Notes: a model not told the origin generated them from the letters alone. A DNA stretch of 64,000 bases from Formicarius rufipectus (GCA_013399695.1 VXAU01001869.1:231548-295547); one strand, 5' to 3'; counted from the first letter of the stretch, positions 1 to 12,445 are shown. Made by a program: numbers and translations.

Positions 1-2606
1 AGCAAAGATTGAAATTTGTTTTCTGATGAGAAATAAAACAGACCCTTGAACTTAAAAGTCAATGACAGAAAAAAAAAAAGGCAGCAAACAACAAAAACAA
101 CAAATATGATTATATGATTTAGGGTAGTAAAAGAAAGTTATTCAGGAGTCAATAATTTTTCAAAAGGATTAACAGAGCATATGCAACATTACCCATAATG
201 AGATAGGGTGAGTACAGAAAGCTCAATTTGCATACTATTTAGATTCAACAGATAGTTAAACTGTTGATATCTAAAGTGCTGTTGTTGTGACAGTAAAGGT
301 GGAGGTCCTGTACATCCTCTGAAAATTAATCCAGTTCAGAGAAAATGGTCAAAATTGCAATCCTTTTGGTGTCTAGTGGGATTTAAACTATACCAGAAGG
401 ACAGTTCTTCAGATGACTAAATTCCTTTTTTTTATCATCAGGCCACAAGGGCTGGCTAAAAAAGGCATCAAGGTAACTTTCTGAATTCAGATGTATCTGC
501 TTCTGGGATTCATCCAGGAATTTAATGCCAAATGGAAAACAGAAGGTAAGCATGAAAGCTGAAGCAATTTATCACTGCTATCTTTTCAACAGATAAGCAT
601 TTCTTTGTTTGAACAAACACACATTACAGTACATGAGAAGAAAAATGTTTTGTACAGCACAGTTTCCATAGGACTTCTACGTAATGAAATTTCAGAAAAC
701 ATTCAGTACAAAAGTTTTGGTGCACAAAGAAGATTATTAATTTTTCTTCCGCATGACAAATAGATAAATACCTCTATGTTAAACACAATTTTAAAGTACC
801 AGATGCTATTCAGGTTCATATTTTCCATGCTTCAGAAAGCACGAAGAAATGTACTTAAATTATCAATTTTTTAGCATATAAAGTTAAAAAAAGCCCAAAC
901 AATTAAATTGAAAACCAGTTTGGTTGAGAGATAATAACTACTGTTTTTCTCCAGACTGCCACTTACAAACACAACACTGATTCTGAAACGACCTGATTTC
1001 TTTCCATTTCATACATCAATACAAGTCATAATGATTGCTCAGATCCTCTTGCTGCAACATCACTGTCTTATACTTGTGCTGTCAGCAGCAGATGTATCAC
1101 AAATCTGTGTTTCACTTCTGGTCATCTTTGTGACTGATCGATTAGAACTTAGTGTATGGCTCTTTGGATGGTGCAAGCCCCATCCTAACTACTTTGGCTC
1201 CTCAAACCGAGGAATAAAGAGCTATGCAAGCCTTTCTCCTCTCCAGATGAACATGACAGAAAAGTAGAATTCCAGATTACATACAAAATTTCCAGTAAAG
1301 GTGGTTGTGTTTGCACCTATCAGATAAAATGGAGGAGTTTTAGTATACAGACAAATGGGTTTCATAAACTGACCGAGATGACTGGAATCTGTAAGCATTA
1401 GTAACAGAGGAAATAAATTACTATGTGCATTTTCTCTTATTTTCCCTTCTATGTGATTAATTAAAGGCAGACAGATATCTACTGCATTTTGACACTTGTG
1501 CCAGATGTGACTGCTGATACACTGATCTACCAGTCTATCAAAATAGAGAGAGAAAAAAAAGAAGCTTTAAGTAGAATCAGAGTTTATAGCAAACTCATAC
1601 CACTGTACCAAATGTTTACATAAATGTAATGAATCTGCAAAGAGCTGAAAAGTGAGCTGCATGATCAACTCTTTGCCTGCGACAGCTAGTAGCTATTGGA
1701 AAGCAAAGGAGAGACAAGTTCTCTCAAGGGAGTTGAGATCTATTAAGAGTAAAGGCAAACACATAAAATGAGGAAAAAAAGAACTAGAACACTGTGGACA
1801 GCCTACTGGGGAAGAAGAAAAGTCGAAAGAAAGGATCCTAGATGTTCTTCACTGTGCTGTTGAATCCTCAAAGAAACAAAAGAATTTCTAGAACAAAGAA
1901 AGTAAGCTTTTGGAGAAAGCATGGATTTTACAATGGGATGAAAGTGCCAGGGAATACTGGGAGTTAAACATGGAAGCCAGATACAAGTGAAACTAAATCA
2001 GGGAGAGAGAAGCTGCAGATATGCACAGCATCTCCTCTGTTTTATTTCCATGTTCTCAAAAGCAGCATCAAAAGTCACTTTGCTTTAAAAAAAGTAAAGG
2101 TCTAGTCCAGGTTAGCAGCCCTTGCACATCTCATATTGTGCTAACTTCCCTTCTGTCCTGGGCCTCCAAAAATACTTAGTGCTGGTATTCAAACTTTAGG
2201 GTAGATCTCTAAAGGAGACCATTCCTTTCTAGTCCTATTAAGACTTATTGAACAGAGAACGTATTTTCCACACGATTCAAATCTTGTAAGGATTCATATT
2301 TGAGCTTTTAGCTTATGCCCTCCAGAACAGGCAGGATTCAAGAAACTCAACCCATGGGCTGGCAAATTCATCATAAGCTTCTTGATATATTCACTATTTA
2401 CAAGTATGGTGAAGCATACCTTCTTCCATGGATGATAATTCCTGGTTCCTTTAGGAAAGACAGTGAGAAGAACATTTTTGACATAACACGACACAGATCT
2501 GCACACCTGACTAGGCAAAGCCTGGCACAATCCCAAACCAGCCTGCAAAGAGGCCAGAACGGCGCCATACAGAAGCCTTAACCAAAGAGCAATCTAGGAA
2601 TGACAG
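1..2606. other. AT-rich DNA without recognisable gene
   Basis: No frame longer than about 90 codons and no recognised protein, RNA gene or transposon. One splice-like stretch at about 500-546 (AG after a pyrimidine-poor tract, then AAG followed by gtaagc) stays open on the plus strand for 18 codons, which is not enough to call an exon. The sequence looks like intron or intergenic DNA. Confidence 0.5.
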
Positions 2607-2644
2607 GTGGATAGGTGGATGGATGGATGGATAGATAAATGGAT
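2607..2644. repeat. (GGAT)n tetranucleotide microsatellite
   Basis: About nine imperfect GGAT/GGTG/AGAT units follow one another, with three perfect GGAT units in the centre. It is a simple sequence repeat likely to vary in length between individuals. Confidence 0.8.
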
Positions 2645-3929
2645 CTATAGCTGTGTCATACCCACACTAGAAGCAAGAAGTTCAGAATAATTTTTCACTT
2701 TCAGATTTCCAAAAAAGTAGCATAAAAATCCATGTCTGCTGAACTGGAGGCAAGGAGAAGTGCAAGAAAGATGATGATGTGGCATAATGAGGTTACAAAC
2801 AATAAGTCTGCAGTGTAAGAAAGTTATATAACCATTTTCCAAGTTGCCTGTACTTTCGTAAAAAAACCCCACTAGTCTATACCTAGAGAGCATATTGCAG
2901 CAAGTCCCCTCACTGATTTAGGACATTAGCATTTACCATTCCTTATAAGACATCAGAGAGACAATTGTATGTTGTGTAAATACAGCTGGGATATGAATTA
3001 ATTTCAAAACTATCACATAATCTGATGAGATTTCCCTTGAGATTCCCTAACACTTCACAGGACTGTGAGCCATTATTTCCATACTTATTGGAAATAACGT
3101 CTGAGCCCAGGCAAGACACAATATTTCCGCAGAGAATTGTCATGACAGGAGTGGAATTAATTCATATTGTCATTGTACATATCCAGAGTCTTTTTGGCAT
3201 TATTACCATGTACCCCAAAAGATATTTAAATCCATGATGATTCAGTATATCATGTAACAGTATCATCTGAGGCATCCTAAAATTTGGACATACATTCCTT
3301 TTCCATATAGAGAACATAAGCTACATTTCACCTGGAATTACATAAACCTGATGCAACTTCATCATCTTCAGTGGTTGAACTCCTGGCTTGTACCAGTGTG
3401 AAATCAGAACTGAATCTGTGACATAACAGAAGTACTGAAGATCCTTTTAAGTTGCGACTTATTAAGGAGACAGACCTTAATCACAATGAGCTGTGATGCT
3501 GGTTGTCATATTTTAGAGGATGAACAAGAAGCTATTTTTTTTTTTAATTGCAGTTAAATTAATTCACTCTTATCATGGAGCTACTTAACTATTTTAAGCA
3601 TTCTCCAGGTGGCTGCTGTTACAGATGGGGACAGATCCCTTTGTGCTTCACTATACAATCAGTCATGCTGGAGTCTTTGGAAGTACTGAAGACTCACCTA
3701 TGTTAAAATAAGTTTTTAATGCCAAGCCATTCTCCAGTAAACTTTTACCAAGTATTTCTGGGTTATTTGTGCAAGGAATTTTTCTCCATTTATTTCTGAG
3801 TTGTTTTTCTCACCTGATTCATACAAGCATGCTTGTAACACAGCAATTTGTCACCACAGAAGCAACTCTTCGGTCACTAGAGATGATGTCGTTGCATGAA
3901 TCAAATAATAAAATCATGGAAATTACTTT

Positions 3930-3946
3930 AAAAAAAAAAAAAAAAA
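3930..3946 (+). repeat. Poly-A run after AATAAA
   Basis: A run of 17 A preceded about 20 bases upstream by AATAAA-type sequence (aataataaaatc). That is the pattern left by a retroposed transcript end or by chance in AT-rich DNA. No parent gene was recognised upstream and no flanking direct repeat was found by eye. Confidence 0.5.
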
Positions 3947-5183
3947 TCTAGCAAACAGCCTTCCAAACAAACTCAGTAACAACTTGGAACCACCCAGAAA
4001 GAAATTCAAATGAATGTGATGCCATAATTTCAGTTTTCAAAATTTTTCAGGGTTTTTTAACTTTTTATGTTTCTCTATGGGTAGCAGCCACCGAGTAAAA
4101 TCCTGCAAAAAGGGTTCTAGTAAGCCTATCTCATAACCAGCGCTGCATCTCACAATGAGATTGCTACAGATTCAAACCTGCCTCTCCAAAAAATTCCATA
4201 GGAAGCTGAGACACAGCAGTCTTCTCCCCAAGGGCATGCTGAGACCTGACTTGTCCACTTAATTAGCCACTTAACCATTCTAGCAAAAGAGGCTGAACAT
4301 GCAGCTGTCTGGAAACAGCCTACCACTGCCCAGCAGCTTTAAATATTATATATCTATATCTTTATCTACCTCCATTTTCCTGACAGAAATAACCGTAGGC
4401 CAGAAATGTTTTTAGTTGTTGTACTCAACCCATGTGGATGCTACAGCGATGTCTATTTTATGGATCAATGCTGATTTTCATCCAGGATTCTGTAAAGCTT
4501 TGAGGCAAAAACCTTGGAAAGGGAAAGAGCAATACCATTTCAAAATCTAGGGCAGCCTTTTGGAAATTCACCTGTAACTCAAGTACAAATTCAGAATAAC
4601 CACATTTGTATTTAAATAATGTATTTCTGTATTTAGTACGAAAGTAGATAAACTCATTCATGATTTCGGCCAACTTACAAATTCCTTATAGCTACTGGTA
4701 ACACACTGCTAAAAATGCCATTCCAAGGTGATACTAACTTTAGAAATAATAATAAATCATATTTACATTGTTAGTTGTAAAGCTTTATAATTTTGTCACA
4801 TTTTGCATGAAAAGATAACATCAACTTTATTTCTGAAATTGTATCATTGATGCTGACTCAGAAGCAGCCACTTTCATCACTATCACACATGAAATCTCAT
4901 TCACACAGGAAACACTTCCACAAAAAGCAGCACCTCTTTTACAGACTTACCAATTAAATGTAATTAATTTACCAGCACCCCAGAATTGCAGGTATTAAAA
5001 AAACAACAAAACCCTCAAGCAATTTTTCTTTGCATGTGATAAATGCTACAATCACTTTTTAGTGAAAATACAGAGGAAAAAACATTATGTGGCAGCAAAG
5101 TTCATCACAGCAGGTCAATTGAGATTGTCAGGATTCATTAGCATGTATGTGACTAGTAAATAATTGAGTTAATTTTAGGTTGA

Positions 5184-5601
5184 GTGACAAATTTACAAAA
5201 CTATGAATCACCTTATTTTGTGAATTTAATCAACCTTTGCTCTTCCCTGGATAATTCAGTGTATATCTGCAATATTAAGTTGGAACTGAGTCTTCGCTCT
5301 GAAGCCCTCACAAATGCCAGTGCTTTGAAAAAATTCAAAAACATCAACGCATTAAATACTGAACTCCTTGCTCTAGGACAACAAAAATACAGTATCATAA
5401 CTACAGGGAAAAAAAATATTAAAAAGGAAAAAAAAAAAAAAGGACAAGAAGCTGAAGAGGATACTTTCTTCAACTAAAGTTTTAGCCAGATTTATGCTGA
5501 AATATCAATTTGCTTTGTTTCTAAGAATAAAAATGCTAAACTACACAAGATACCAGTGCAAAAATATTATTACTAAGGAAACTTAAAAAAAAAAAAAAAA
5601 A
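5184..5601 (+). pseudogene. Possible retrocopy end: lysine-rich frame, AATAAA, poly-A
   Basis: A plus-strand frame of 97 codons ends at 5477 with a lysine-rich, then acidic C terminus (fragments: LKKFKNINALNTELLALGQQ and KGQEAEEDTFFN). A short AT-rich stretch follows with AATAAA near 5526 and a run of 17 A at 5585-5601. ORF, untranslated tail, signal and poly-A in one direction is how a processed mRNA copy looks. Against it, the signal-to-A distance of about 60 bases is long, the protein is not recognised, the ATG has no clear context, and A-rich codons inflate open frames in such DNA. A chance frame is at least equally likely. Confidence 0.15.
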
Positions 5602-6335
5602 TAGCGCCTGTTTGAAAAATTCAGTCAATCCTCAAATGCTTCTTAGTGTCACTCTCTTAGCCCAATTAAATCACATTACAAAACAAAAAATTGCACTGCA
5701 TGTTCCTGCTCTGGCTCTGAAAAATGCTACTTTCAAAGGCAAGAAACAGTATTTTTTCAAAACTTAGCTTTATTTGGAAATAAGTCACAATTCCTAGCTA
5801 ATGTGAGCAATTCATTTATTTTTCATCAGATGTCTTCTGATCTCTTAGCACAATGTTATCTTCATTTCTGAAAGACATTCTATTAGCACTAGTTTTGATA
5901 TTGAACATGACAATATTTAGGTAACACTGGGCTTTGCTATGTAAAATTTAAGCTGTGAAGATATGCACTTGCAAAAAGGGCAATTACTCTGGAGTTTTGT
6001 ATTTTGAATACACAAACAAGTTGCTTGTGGATTACTGGCAGCTACAACTTGGGCTCTGACACTGAACTGTTATTAATACACAAAGCAATTAATGTAATTA
6101 TAAATATGGGGAAAATATCAACACTATTTAGTTACTAGAAGGTAAAATACTTTGTCAGCTGTAATGCAATACAAATTGCTATAAAGTGTGCAATACAATT
6201 ATAACACATATATATTCAAAGCACTACAGTTTACATTCTAGGTCTGTCCTCCTGGGATCAATTTATGATACTCTACATTGGGTATTTTGTCTTGACAAAA
6301 TAAGGATATTTCATTTGCATGTTGCTACATTTGGC

Positions 6336-6376
6336 TACCACAGTTAATGTGGTACAGAGTACCACAGTTAACGTGC
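6336..6376. repeat. 24-bp partial tandem repeat containing a small palindrome
   Basis: The motif TACCACAGTTAAtGTG at 6336 recurs 24 bases later at 6360 with one change (TACCACAGTTAAcGTG). In the first unit ACCACA and TGTGGT form a 6-bp stem around GTTAA. No function is known to me. Confidence 0.6.
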
Positions 6377-7534
6377 CGGTAGGATTACAGACCCAACCCC
6401 TGCACATTGAATAGGGATACACATCCCTGGGATGCACAGGGATGGGAAGCAGAAGGTATCATTAGTATCTATACCAAAAGCACCATGAGTGTGCACCTGT
6501 CTCTTCAGCTTGGAAACATTTTCCTCAAGTAAACACAAGAAAAAAGCATAACAGAATGAACCGTAGGTTGTGTCCATTTCTTCACTAATGGCATTGGTTT
6601 CCTGAGTGTTCAAACTAAAAAAACCTACTTGGATATTTACCATCTTCACCCTGTGCATGCATGAGATGTAGTTGACAAGCAGTGACTCTGAATTGGAGAT
6701 TCAGGAAATCTACAGAAAAGATCCCTGCACATAACAGCCATCTACGTCAGTAACATAACATGGACAAAACACACTCACATCATAAGGGAACTGCTGTTTT
6801 CTTCCACACTCAAATTTGTTAATCCATTTAACCAGAAAAAGTGCCTTAATTTTCCTTTGTTTTCTTGCACTTGGAAGTAAATTTGTGTTCAGAATTACTG
6901 GTGTCATAAACAGTAACCAACCTTCAACAAGACTGTTTCAAAGCTTCTTATTAGTGCTTTATTTTTTAAATCTGACAGTTGTGTTACACATTATGGACAT
7001 CCTCAATTAATAACACCATGTGTTACTTGGGTAGCATACGGCACATTTAGCAGCCTGACTCAGCCACAACTGGTCCAGTGAATTAAAAGAAGCTGTGCCC
7101 AAGTTCCCAGGTATCAAAGTGGGGTCCTTATAAACACATGTTTGCACACAAGTAAACATACATTTCCTAAATCTGCAAAGGGAGACAATCAGTTGCAACA
7201 ACACTCCATTTCAAAAATAGCAAAATAGCTTTAAAAGTAACTTCCTAGCTTAACCAATAAATAGAAAGGACAATAGCTGCGGTGTACATTGCTAAATAGA
7301 ACACAGTGCCTAGACAGCAAAGCAAATTAAAAATGAAGAGGGAATTGCTAAAAGCTGACACTTTCCCAAACCAAACCAAATTGCTACTGCTGAGCTCATA
7401 CTGACTGATCCACAGTCCTGCTTTCTTTCCCATGCTCCGTGTGGCTGATTCAAAGTACACTGAGAGCACTACCACCCTTTTTGGATGGAGCCTCAAGAAA
7501 GAACAAGAATAGGCAAAACAACTCAGTTTAATTG

Positions 7535-7862
7535 ATTAAAACAGTTCTGTTTAATATCATCAATGGTCTGGATGAGGGGATCAAGTCTACTCTCAGTCTG
7601 CAGAGAACACCAAATTGGGCAGGAGTGTTGATCTGCTGGAGGGGACAGGAAGGCTCTGCAGAGAGATGGACAGGCTGGATCGATCAGCCAAGGACAACTG
7701 CATGAGGTTCAACAAGACCAAGTCTTGGGTCCGGCACTTGTGTCATAACAATCCCATACAGTACTATAGGCTTGGGAAAGAGTGCCTGGAAAGCTGGCCC
7801 ACGGAAAAGGACTTGGGGGTGTTGGTTGACAGCTGGTTGAACATGAGCCAACAGTGTCCAGA
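7535..7862 (+). mobile_element. CR1 LINE fragment, reverse transcriptase C-terminal part
   Basis: The plus strand reads as the stretch of CR1 ORF2 just after the catalytic FADD motif. An open frame from 7615 contains DRLDRSAKDNCMRFNKTKSW, then NNPIQYYRLGKECLE and EKDLGVLVDSWLNMSQQC, all hallmarks of CR1 reverse transcriptase (palm end and thumb). Upstream, 7535-7614 matches the typical FNI...NGLDEG region with frame breaks. CR1 is the main avian LINE and normally encodes ORF1 and an endonuclease/reverse transcriptase ORF2. This copy lacks both ends and cannot act. Similarity stops abruptly near 7862, next to an LTR-like block. Confidence 0.9.
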
Positions 7863-7887
7863 GTAATTTTTCTATGAAGCAGTGGTA

Positions 7888-8734
7888 TGATAAGGGAGGA
7901 GTCCTTTCCTACTGGTATTATGGTTACAAGCCAGGGAAGAGAGCTATAGCAATGAATATTCATGCTATTATCGCATCTGAAGGGGGGGGGTCACCCCACC
8001 CAGCATAGGGACATAGAGGGAGTGAGGTTTTGCTGAGAGTAAAAGTTGTTTTGGGGTCTCAGCCACTGATGGAAACCGACCCTGCCTCACCAGGACTGGA
8101 GTAAAGCTTGGATGCACTGCCTTGCCCCTATGGCCCACTCAGGACTGCCACTGCTGTACCACCACTGGAGTGCTGCCAGTGCCTGTGCCAGAACATCTGC
8201 CAGTGCCGGGACCACTGAATCGGAGAGAGCAAAAGCAAACTGCATCGCTACTGCCTGCAGCCCAGCCAAGCCACGTGGGACAACGTATGGCAGGGAACAA
8301 AGAGATTCCAAACAGGTACCACCACTGCAGTTAAGACCAGAACCTAACTGGGTGGCATGGAGTGGCCAGTTTGGTAGTGTGGCTCTTTGTGAGCAGCACA
8401 GTTTTCCTGGGTTTATGCTTTAGCCCCTGTTCTCCCATTGTTTTCCTTCATTTTGTTGAGCTGACAGGGGTTGGTGGCAGGGAGGACCCTCTGCCATTCT
8501 TTTTCCGCTTCATTCCTGGAGAACCACATGATTCAGTGAAGTCCCTTTTTGATGGGTAAATCATTTCCCTTATATCTTTGTGGTGCTGCTATTTTTCCTT
8601 CTTAGTAAATTGTTATTTTTTCACTCATAAACTGCTTGTATTTTTTGTCTCTCTATATTAGGGGGGCAACAAAAAGGGGAAAGAGTTCATTTTGTTGGAG
8701 TTCTCATCCCAATATTTGTCTTTAAACCAAGACA
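7888..8734 (+). mobile_element. Probable endogenous retrovirus solo LTR
   Basis: A GC-richer block of about 0.85 kb between AT-rich flanks. Its 3' part resembles avian retroviral LTR ends: pyrimidine-rich text, a GTAAA...ATAAAC polyadenylation-like region at about 8607-8630, and a terminal TTTAAACCAAGACA ending in CA at 8734. The left end is placed at TGATAAGGGAGG, a plausible TG start. No matching target-site repeat was seen at these ends, so the left boundary may be wrong by tens of bases. No gag, pol or env sequence adjoins it. Small open frames inside (for example 8112-8423) are incidental. Confidence 0.55.
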
Positions 8735-9009
8735 ACTAATTACAGAATAGAAGAAGATGTATGCATGACTTTTCCCTAGTAAGAATACTAAGCAACAAAG
8801 GCAGTTAGAAAGCATTTCTGAAGATGGAAAATGTTAATGTTTTTCGAAAAATCTCCACGCATAATTCAGACAATTCAGTGGTATCTGTAAGTTCCTTGTC
8901 TGATCAGAATACACCCTTTTTCATTAAAGAATACTATTTTGCTTAGTTTATATATAATATGTATTCAGTGTCCTCCTTCCAAGTGTCACTTCTAAACATG
9001 GTGTAAGTC

Positions 9010-9288
9010 ACTCTGCACCTCTGCAGGGGTCTTGTGAGCCATATAGACCTGCAAGACTATCAGCCACCTTCCTGGCCACTACATCAGGCCATCCAACACA
9101 CTGGGTGACCCAGTTGCAGGGGACAGCCAAGAGACTGTCTCCACAATGGGTGACTGCTGCCTGTTGTCAATCAACAGCAATGCCCTTGCAGCAGTGCTGA
9201 AATGCTCCATGCCCTGTGCCAGGGCTTTGTTCCATGGACAGAAAGGGAATAACTCTTCCAGGTAAACTTCCCAGTTGCTGACTGCTTG
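9010..9288 (-). other. GC-richer coding-like patch, unrecognised
   Basis: On the minus strand this patch reads open for about 60 codons from the 9288 side, then meets a stop and continues open. The translation is leucine- and alanine-rich (fragments: MEHFSTAARALLLIDNRQQ and SPIVETVSWLSPATG), quite unlike the surrounding AT-rich DNA. It may be a remnant of a transposon gene or of a retrocopied host gene. I do not recognise the family. No splice sites or start were assigned. Confidence 0.25.
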
Positions 9289-9342
9289 TCACAATTTAAT
9301 GCTACTTTCTGTGTTTAATGCTTCAGATTTGTGTGTAGTTTT

Positions 9343-9374
9343 AAAAAAAAAAAAAAAAAGAAAAGAAAAAAAAA
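9343..9374 (+). repeat. A-rich tract
   Basis: A run of 17 A followed by AAAAG-type repeats. It could be a retroposon tail, but nothing upstream is recognised as its body. Confidence 0.7.
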
Positions 9375-10205
9375 GTTGGAATATGCCAGTTATTTCTCAG
9401 AGGTTTCAGAATACAAACCCTGCAGTTCTTCTGCTGTTTGGCATTGGCTGCCACAGATGGAAGACAGATATCTGTCCACTAACGTTTAAAGAGGACCAGA
9501 CTTCTTTGTTTAGAAACTTTAGCTGTTTAGCCCTTGCAGCCATACAATCAGCGAGACCAACCCTTCCCCCTGTAACAAGTGCATACACAAATGAACAAGG
9601 GAGGCCACTGCCAGTGCAAGAGTCATACATACCCAGACACCTTCAGTGCATTGGGACTGCCTTGATGGTTATTTTCAGAAAGGAAAGGGCCAGCTTTTCA
9701 TAACCTGAATTGAAAACCTCTGAAAGTCACATACACTTCTGCCATTTACTGAAGAGGAAGGAAAATAAAGTTGTCCAGTAGCCTTTTCAGCTAATGTCAG
9801 CCAGGAAGTTTTGCTAATTCTGAGTCTTTCCAAACCAAATATCTATGGGGAGTTGTTGAACTGGTGCATGCTCTTGCTAAATCAGCTGTGCTCCTTTGAC
9901 AGCTGATGCTGCCGACTTAGATTGACCTCAGATACTACAGCTTCCTCCCCCACAGTGTTACAGTTGCTCTCTGCTACCACACCTGATCTCTCACAAAAGT
10001 TTCTGCACCTTCCAGGCTTCTCACAACAGCTCTTTGAGCATAAGCTGAAGCCAACTTGACACAACAGATTTTATTTTTCTCTTGGAGACACACATGCCAC
10101 AAAGACTGCAGGTCATCACCTACACACTTCAAACAGTCCTGAGCATACCTAAGTGGGACAGCACTTTTGCAAGTGGGGCAGTACTGTTGCTTCCTTTTCT
10201 TCACC

Positions 10206-10220
10206 TTTTTTTTTTTTTTT
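10206..10220 (-). repeat. Poly-T run
   Basis: About 15 consecutive T, in a pyrimidine-rich stretch beginning near 10190. A simple homopolymer with no recognised retroposon attached. Confidence 0.6.
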
Positions 10221-12371
10221 ATTTTAAAGTAAAAAGTTGCTTAAAGCAAGACTGTTTAAGGTTAAGTTTCTAATTTATGTTCCATGAGCTGTCTTGTGCT
10301 GTGCCCAAAATTGGCATGAAAAGATTGTTGACTTTTCCTGGAACCCTGTGCACAGTTTGGGGAATGAAGCTTCCTCTTCTGCTCTAGCATCCCTTGAGCC
10401 TGAATACTTCAAGGCTTGAAGATTTCTTCCTTAGGCAGAAGGGTGGTTCCTGTATGACTGTGTGCACGAAGGGACAAGTTTCCAGGAGGAATGGAAAGTA
10501 AGCTATGCTACAAGAGTCCTACACTGTTTACTTCTTTCTTCCTTTCTGCACAACATCTTGGGGAAGATTCAGGGAGGAAACAAATGCTAACAACTGACAG
10601 ACACTGGGCAGTGCCTTGAGGAAAGCAGAGAAATGTGCTACCCAGTGGACAAGGGCACAGCTGGTGGAAGGGGAGCAGCCAGACGGCTGGTTTGGTCCCA
10701 GCTGGGGATTAAGAAGTCGCAGGTGAACCAAGGCCACATGTCCTACTAATAGCAGCAGGTTCCTGCTCAAAATAAGAAGCAGGTTCACACATTTGTTCTC
10801 CAGTTGGGTTCAGACATAAGCTGCAACACAGATGTTCACAGGGCACAAAGGGGACACCCAGCAGAGCTGGCTGCAAAATAAAATTTACAGGAATGACAGC
10901 AAGTTGCCTTTTACAGCAGGCTCTCTAGAGAGGCAGTAAAAGGGAAGCTCATTCTGCTATGATTTTTTTTCTGAAGCTCCTCCTTGTGAAAGGTCTCACT
11001 GCTGCCAATCTCCAGAGACTGCAAACAAATTAGGAGGAGGAAGAAAAGGCAAAACACATGGAAAAGCAAAATAAAGAAGCAAAGGAGAAAACAAAGCGGA
11101 ACAAATGAGACTGAAGAAACGTATCACAAAGGTGAATAAATAAAAAGGAGAGTAAAGAGGGCATATCAATAAATATGAGAAATACTAGGAAAACATAAAC
11201 ATCGGAAACACTGAGATCTTTTGCACACACTTTGAAAGAATGATTAGACATAGAATCCTCTGACAGGCCTGGACACAGCTCTAAACATCCAGGAGATCTA
11301 GAAGTAGGACATTAAGTGATCCAAGCAGGTACCTGACCCCCTGACCCTGAGAGTGGTCCTTCTCCAGCTCTTGCCAAATATCTTGGGACCTACAGGTAAA
11401 GCACACTATGAAGATACGCTGCTTTCTAATTTTTACAGAATAAGTGAATTGCTGCAAAACACTATTTTTTTGGAAGTGTCTTCTACACCAAAAACCATTT
11501 CTGGATTTTATTCTTAAGAATTCAACCTCTCCCCAGTTGTAAATCTCTTCAAAGTTTGTCATATAGATCAAGGTAAGTTCTGTTATATCCATGTATTCAA
11601 GAAACATTTTACTCTTCGATTTGAGACTCAAGAAAGTTGTCTAGGTCTATAAACTCTTGGGAAAGAATAAAAACTTCTAAATCTTCTCTCATTTCTCTTT
11701 CTCCATTGCTAGGAGCTCAGCAGAGTTTCAAGCACCATGAAGTGTGACCTGACTGTTTAAAAATGTTACCTAATATTTGCTTTGTTACATGCAAGAATCT
11801 ATTTCTGAAATTGTCTGAATATTTTCTGTAAATGATTCAAGTGAGATATGAGTTTCACTGACACACCCGAGAAAATTTCCAGGAACTTCAATGTACTCAG
11901 GTTTTCTTCCTTTATGACCATTTTCTTCCCAGTATTTAGTTACGTTTGTACCTTTACTACTTTCAACAGTTGCAAAGAAAACGAAGGGAAACACACACAT
12001 AAAATGAGAAGCAACACAGCCTCAAGTATGGAGGGATCGAGAGTGCAGCTGCTTTTTCTGACCCACTAATTTTAACTTCAAAGCTTCTACTTGCTTGCAA
12101 AGAGTCACCTTTTTGTTCATCTAAAGTTAAATGTGTGGGTTTGGCTATCCATTTACTCCTGAGTAACTGTGAACATCATACTCTTCTCATTTTCTGCCCT
12201 ACAAAAACCACATGCGCTACTGAAACTTCAGTCTACAAAGATCCATCATTCTGCCTCATTCATGGTAACTGAGATCTCAAGAGCTTTTAGAAGTTCAGCA
12301 TTAAACTATCAATAAAACCCACAGACTCCAAATTATCCAACACAAAAGATGAATGTATCCACTACACTTAC

Positions 12372-12445
12372 CGATTTTTTGCAGATACTTTCCAAGTTTC
12401 AAGAAGCATATAATCAAGAGTTGCTTCAAGTTCAGAATCCAAGAC
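12372..12445 (-). CDS. Candidate internal coding exon, unidentified gene
   Basis: This is the best exon-like object in the window. On the minus strand a strong acceptor (taatctttttttcag) is followed by 74 bases and a strong donor (gtaagt). Two frames are open. The frame starting at the first base has a protein-like composition of acidic and amphipathic residues (fragments VLDSELEAT and LDYMLLETWKVSAKNR), starts at a codon boundary and leaves two bases over. The phase is compatible with the candidate exon at 19048-19109, which ends on a codon boundary. The protein was not recognised. It lies about 0.5 kb beyond a candidate terminal exon with poly(A) signal, so at most one arrangement, or alternative ends, can be right. 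Pseudo-exons with good splice sites are common in long introns. Confidence 0.3.

Larger units (their letters stand above)
2645..7534. other. AT-rich DNA without recognisable gene
   Basis: Single-copy looking, AT-rich DNA with several A runs. Short open frames on both strands lack recognisable domains. Smaller items inside it (A runs at 3930 and 5585, an A-rich open frame at 5184, a repeat at 6336) are listed separately. A minus-strand stretch at about 6650-6712 has an acceptor-like tract and stays open, but its donor is weak. Confidence 0.5.
8735..12371. other. Non-coding DNA with simple repeats
   Basis: No recognised gene. Contains a coding-like patch at 9010-9260, A/T runs at 9343 and 10206, and purine-rich DNA at 11035-11160. 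Open frames such as 9275-9703 run through the poly-A and are not convincing. Confidence 0.5.

Noticed and set aside
3655..3800. Thirty-five open codons on the minus strand ending at a gtgagt donor
   Set aside because: The acceptor side lacks a pyrimidine tract and the peptide has no recognisable features. A frame of this length is expected by chance.
8112..8423. Plus-strand frame of 103 codons, overlapped by other frames
   Set aside because: Lies within the LTR-like block. It has repetitive composition and several overlapping frames, and no viral or host protein motif.
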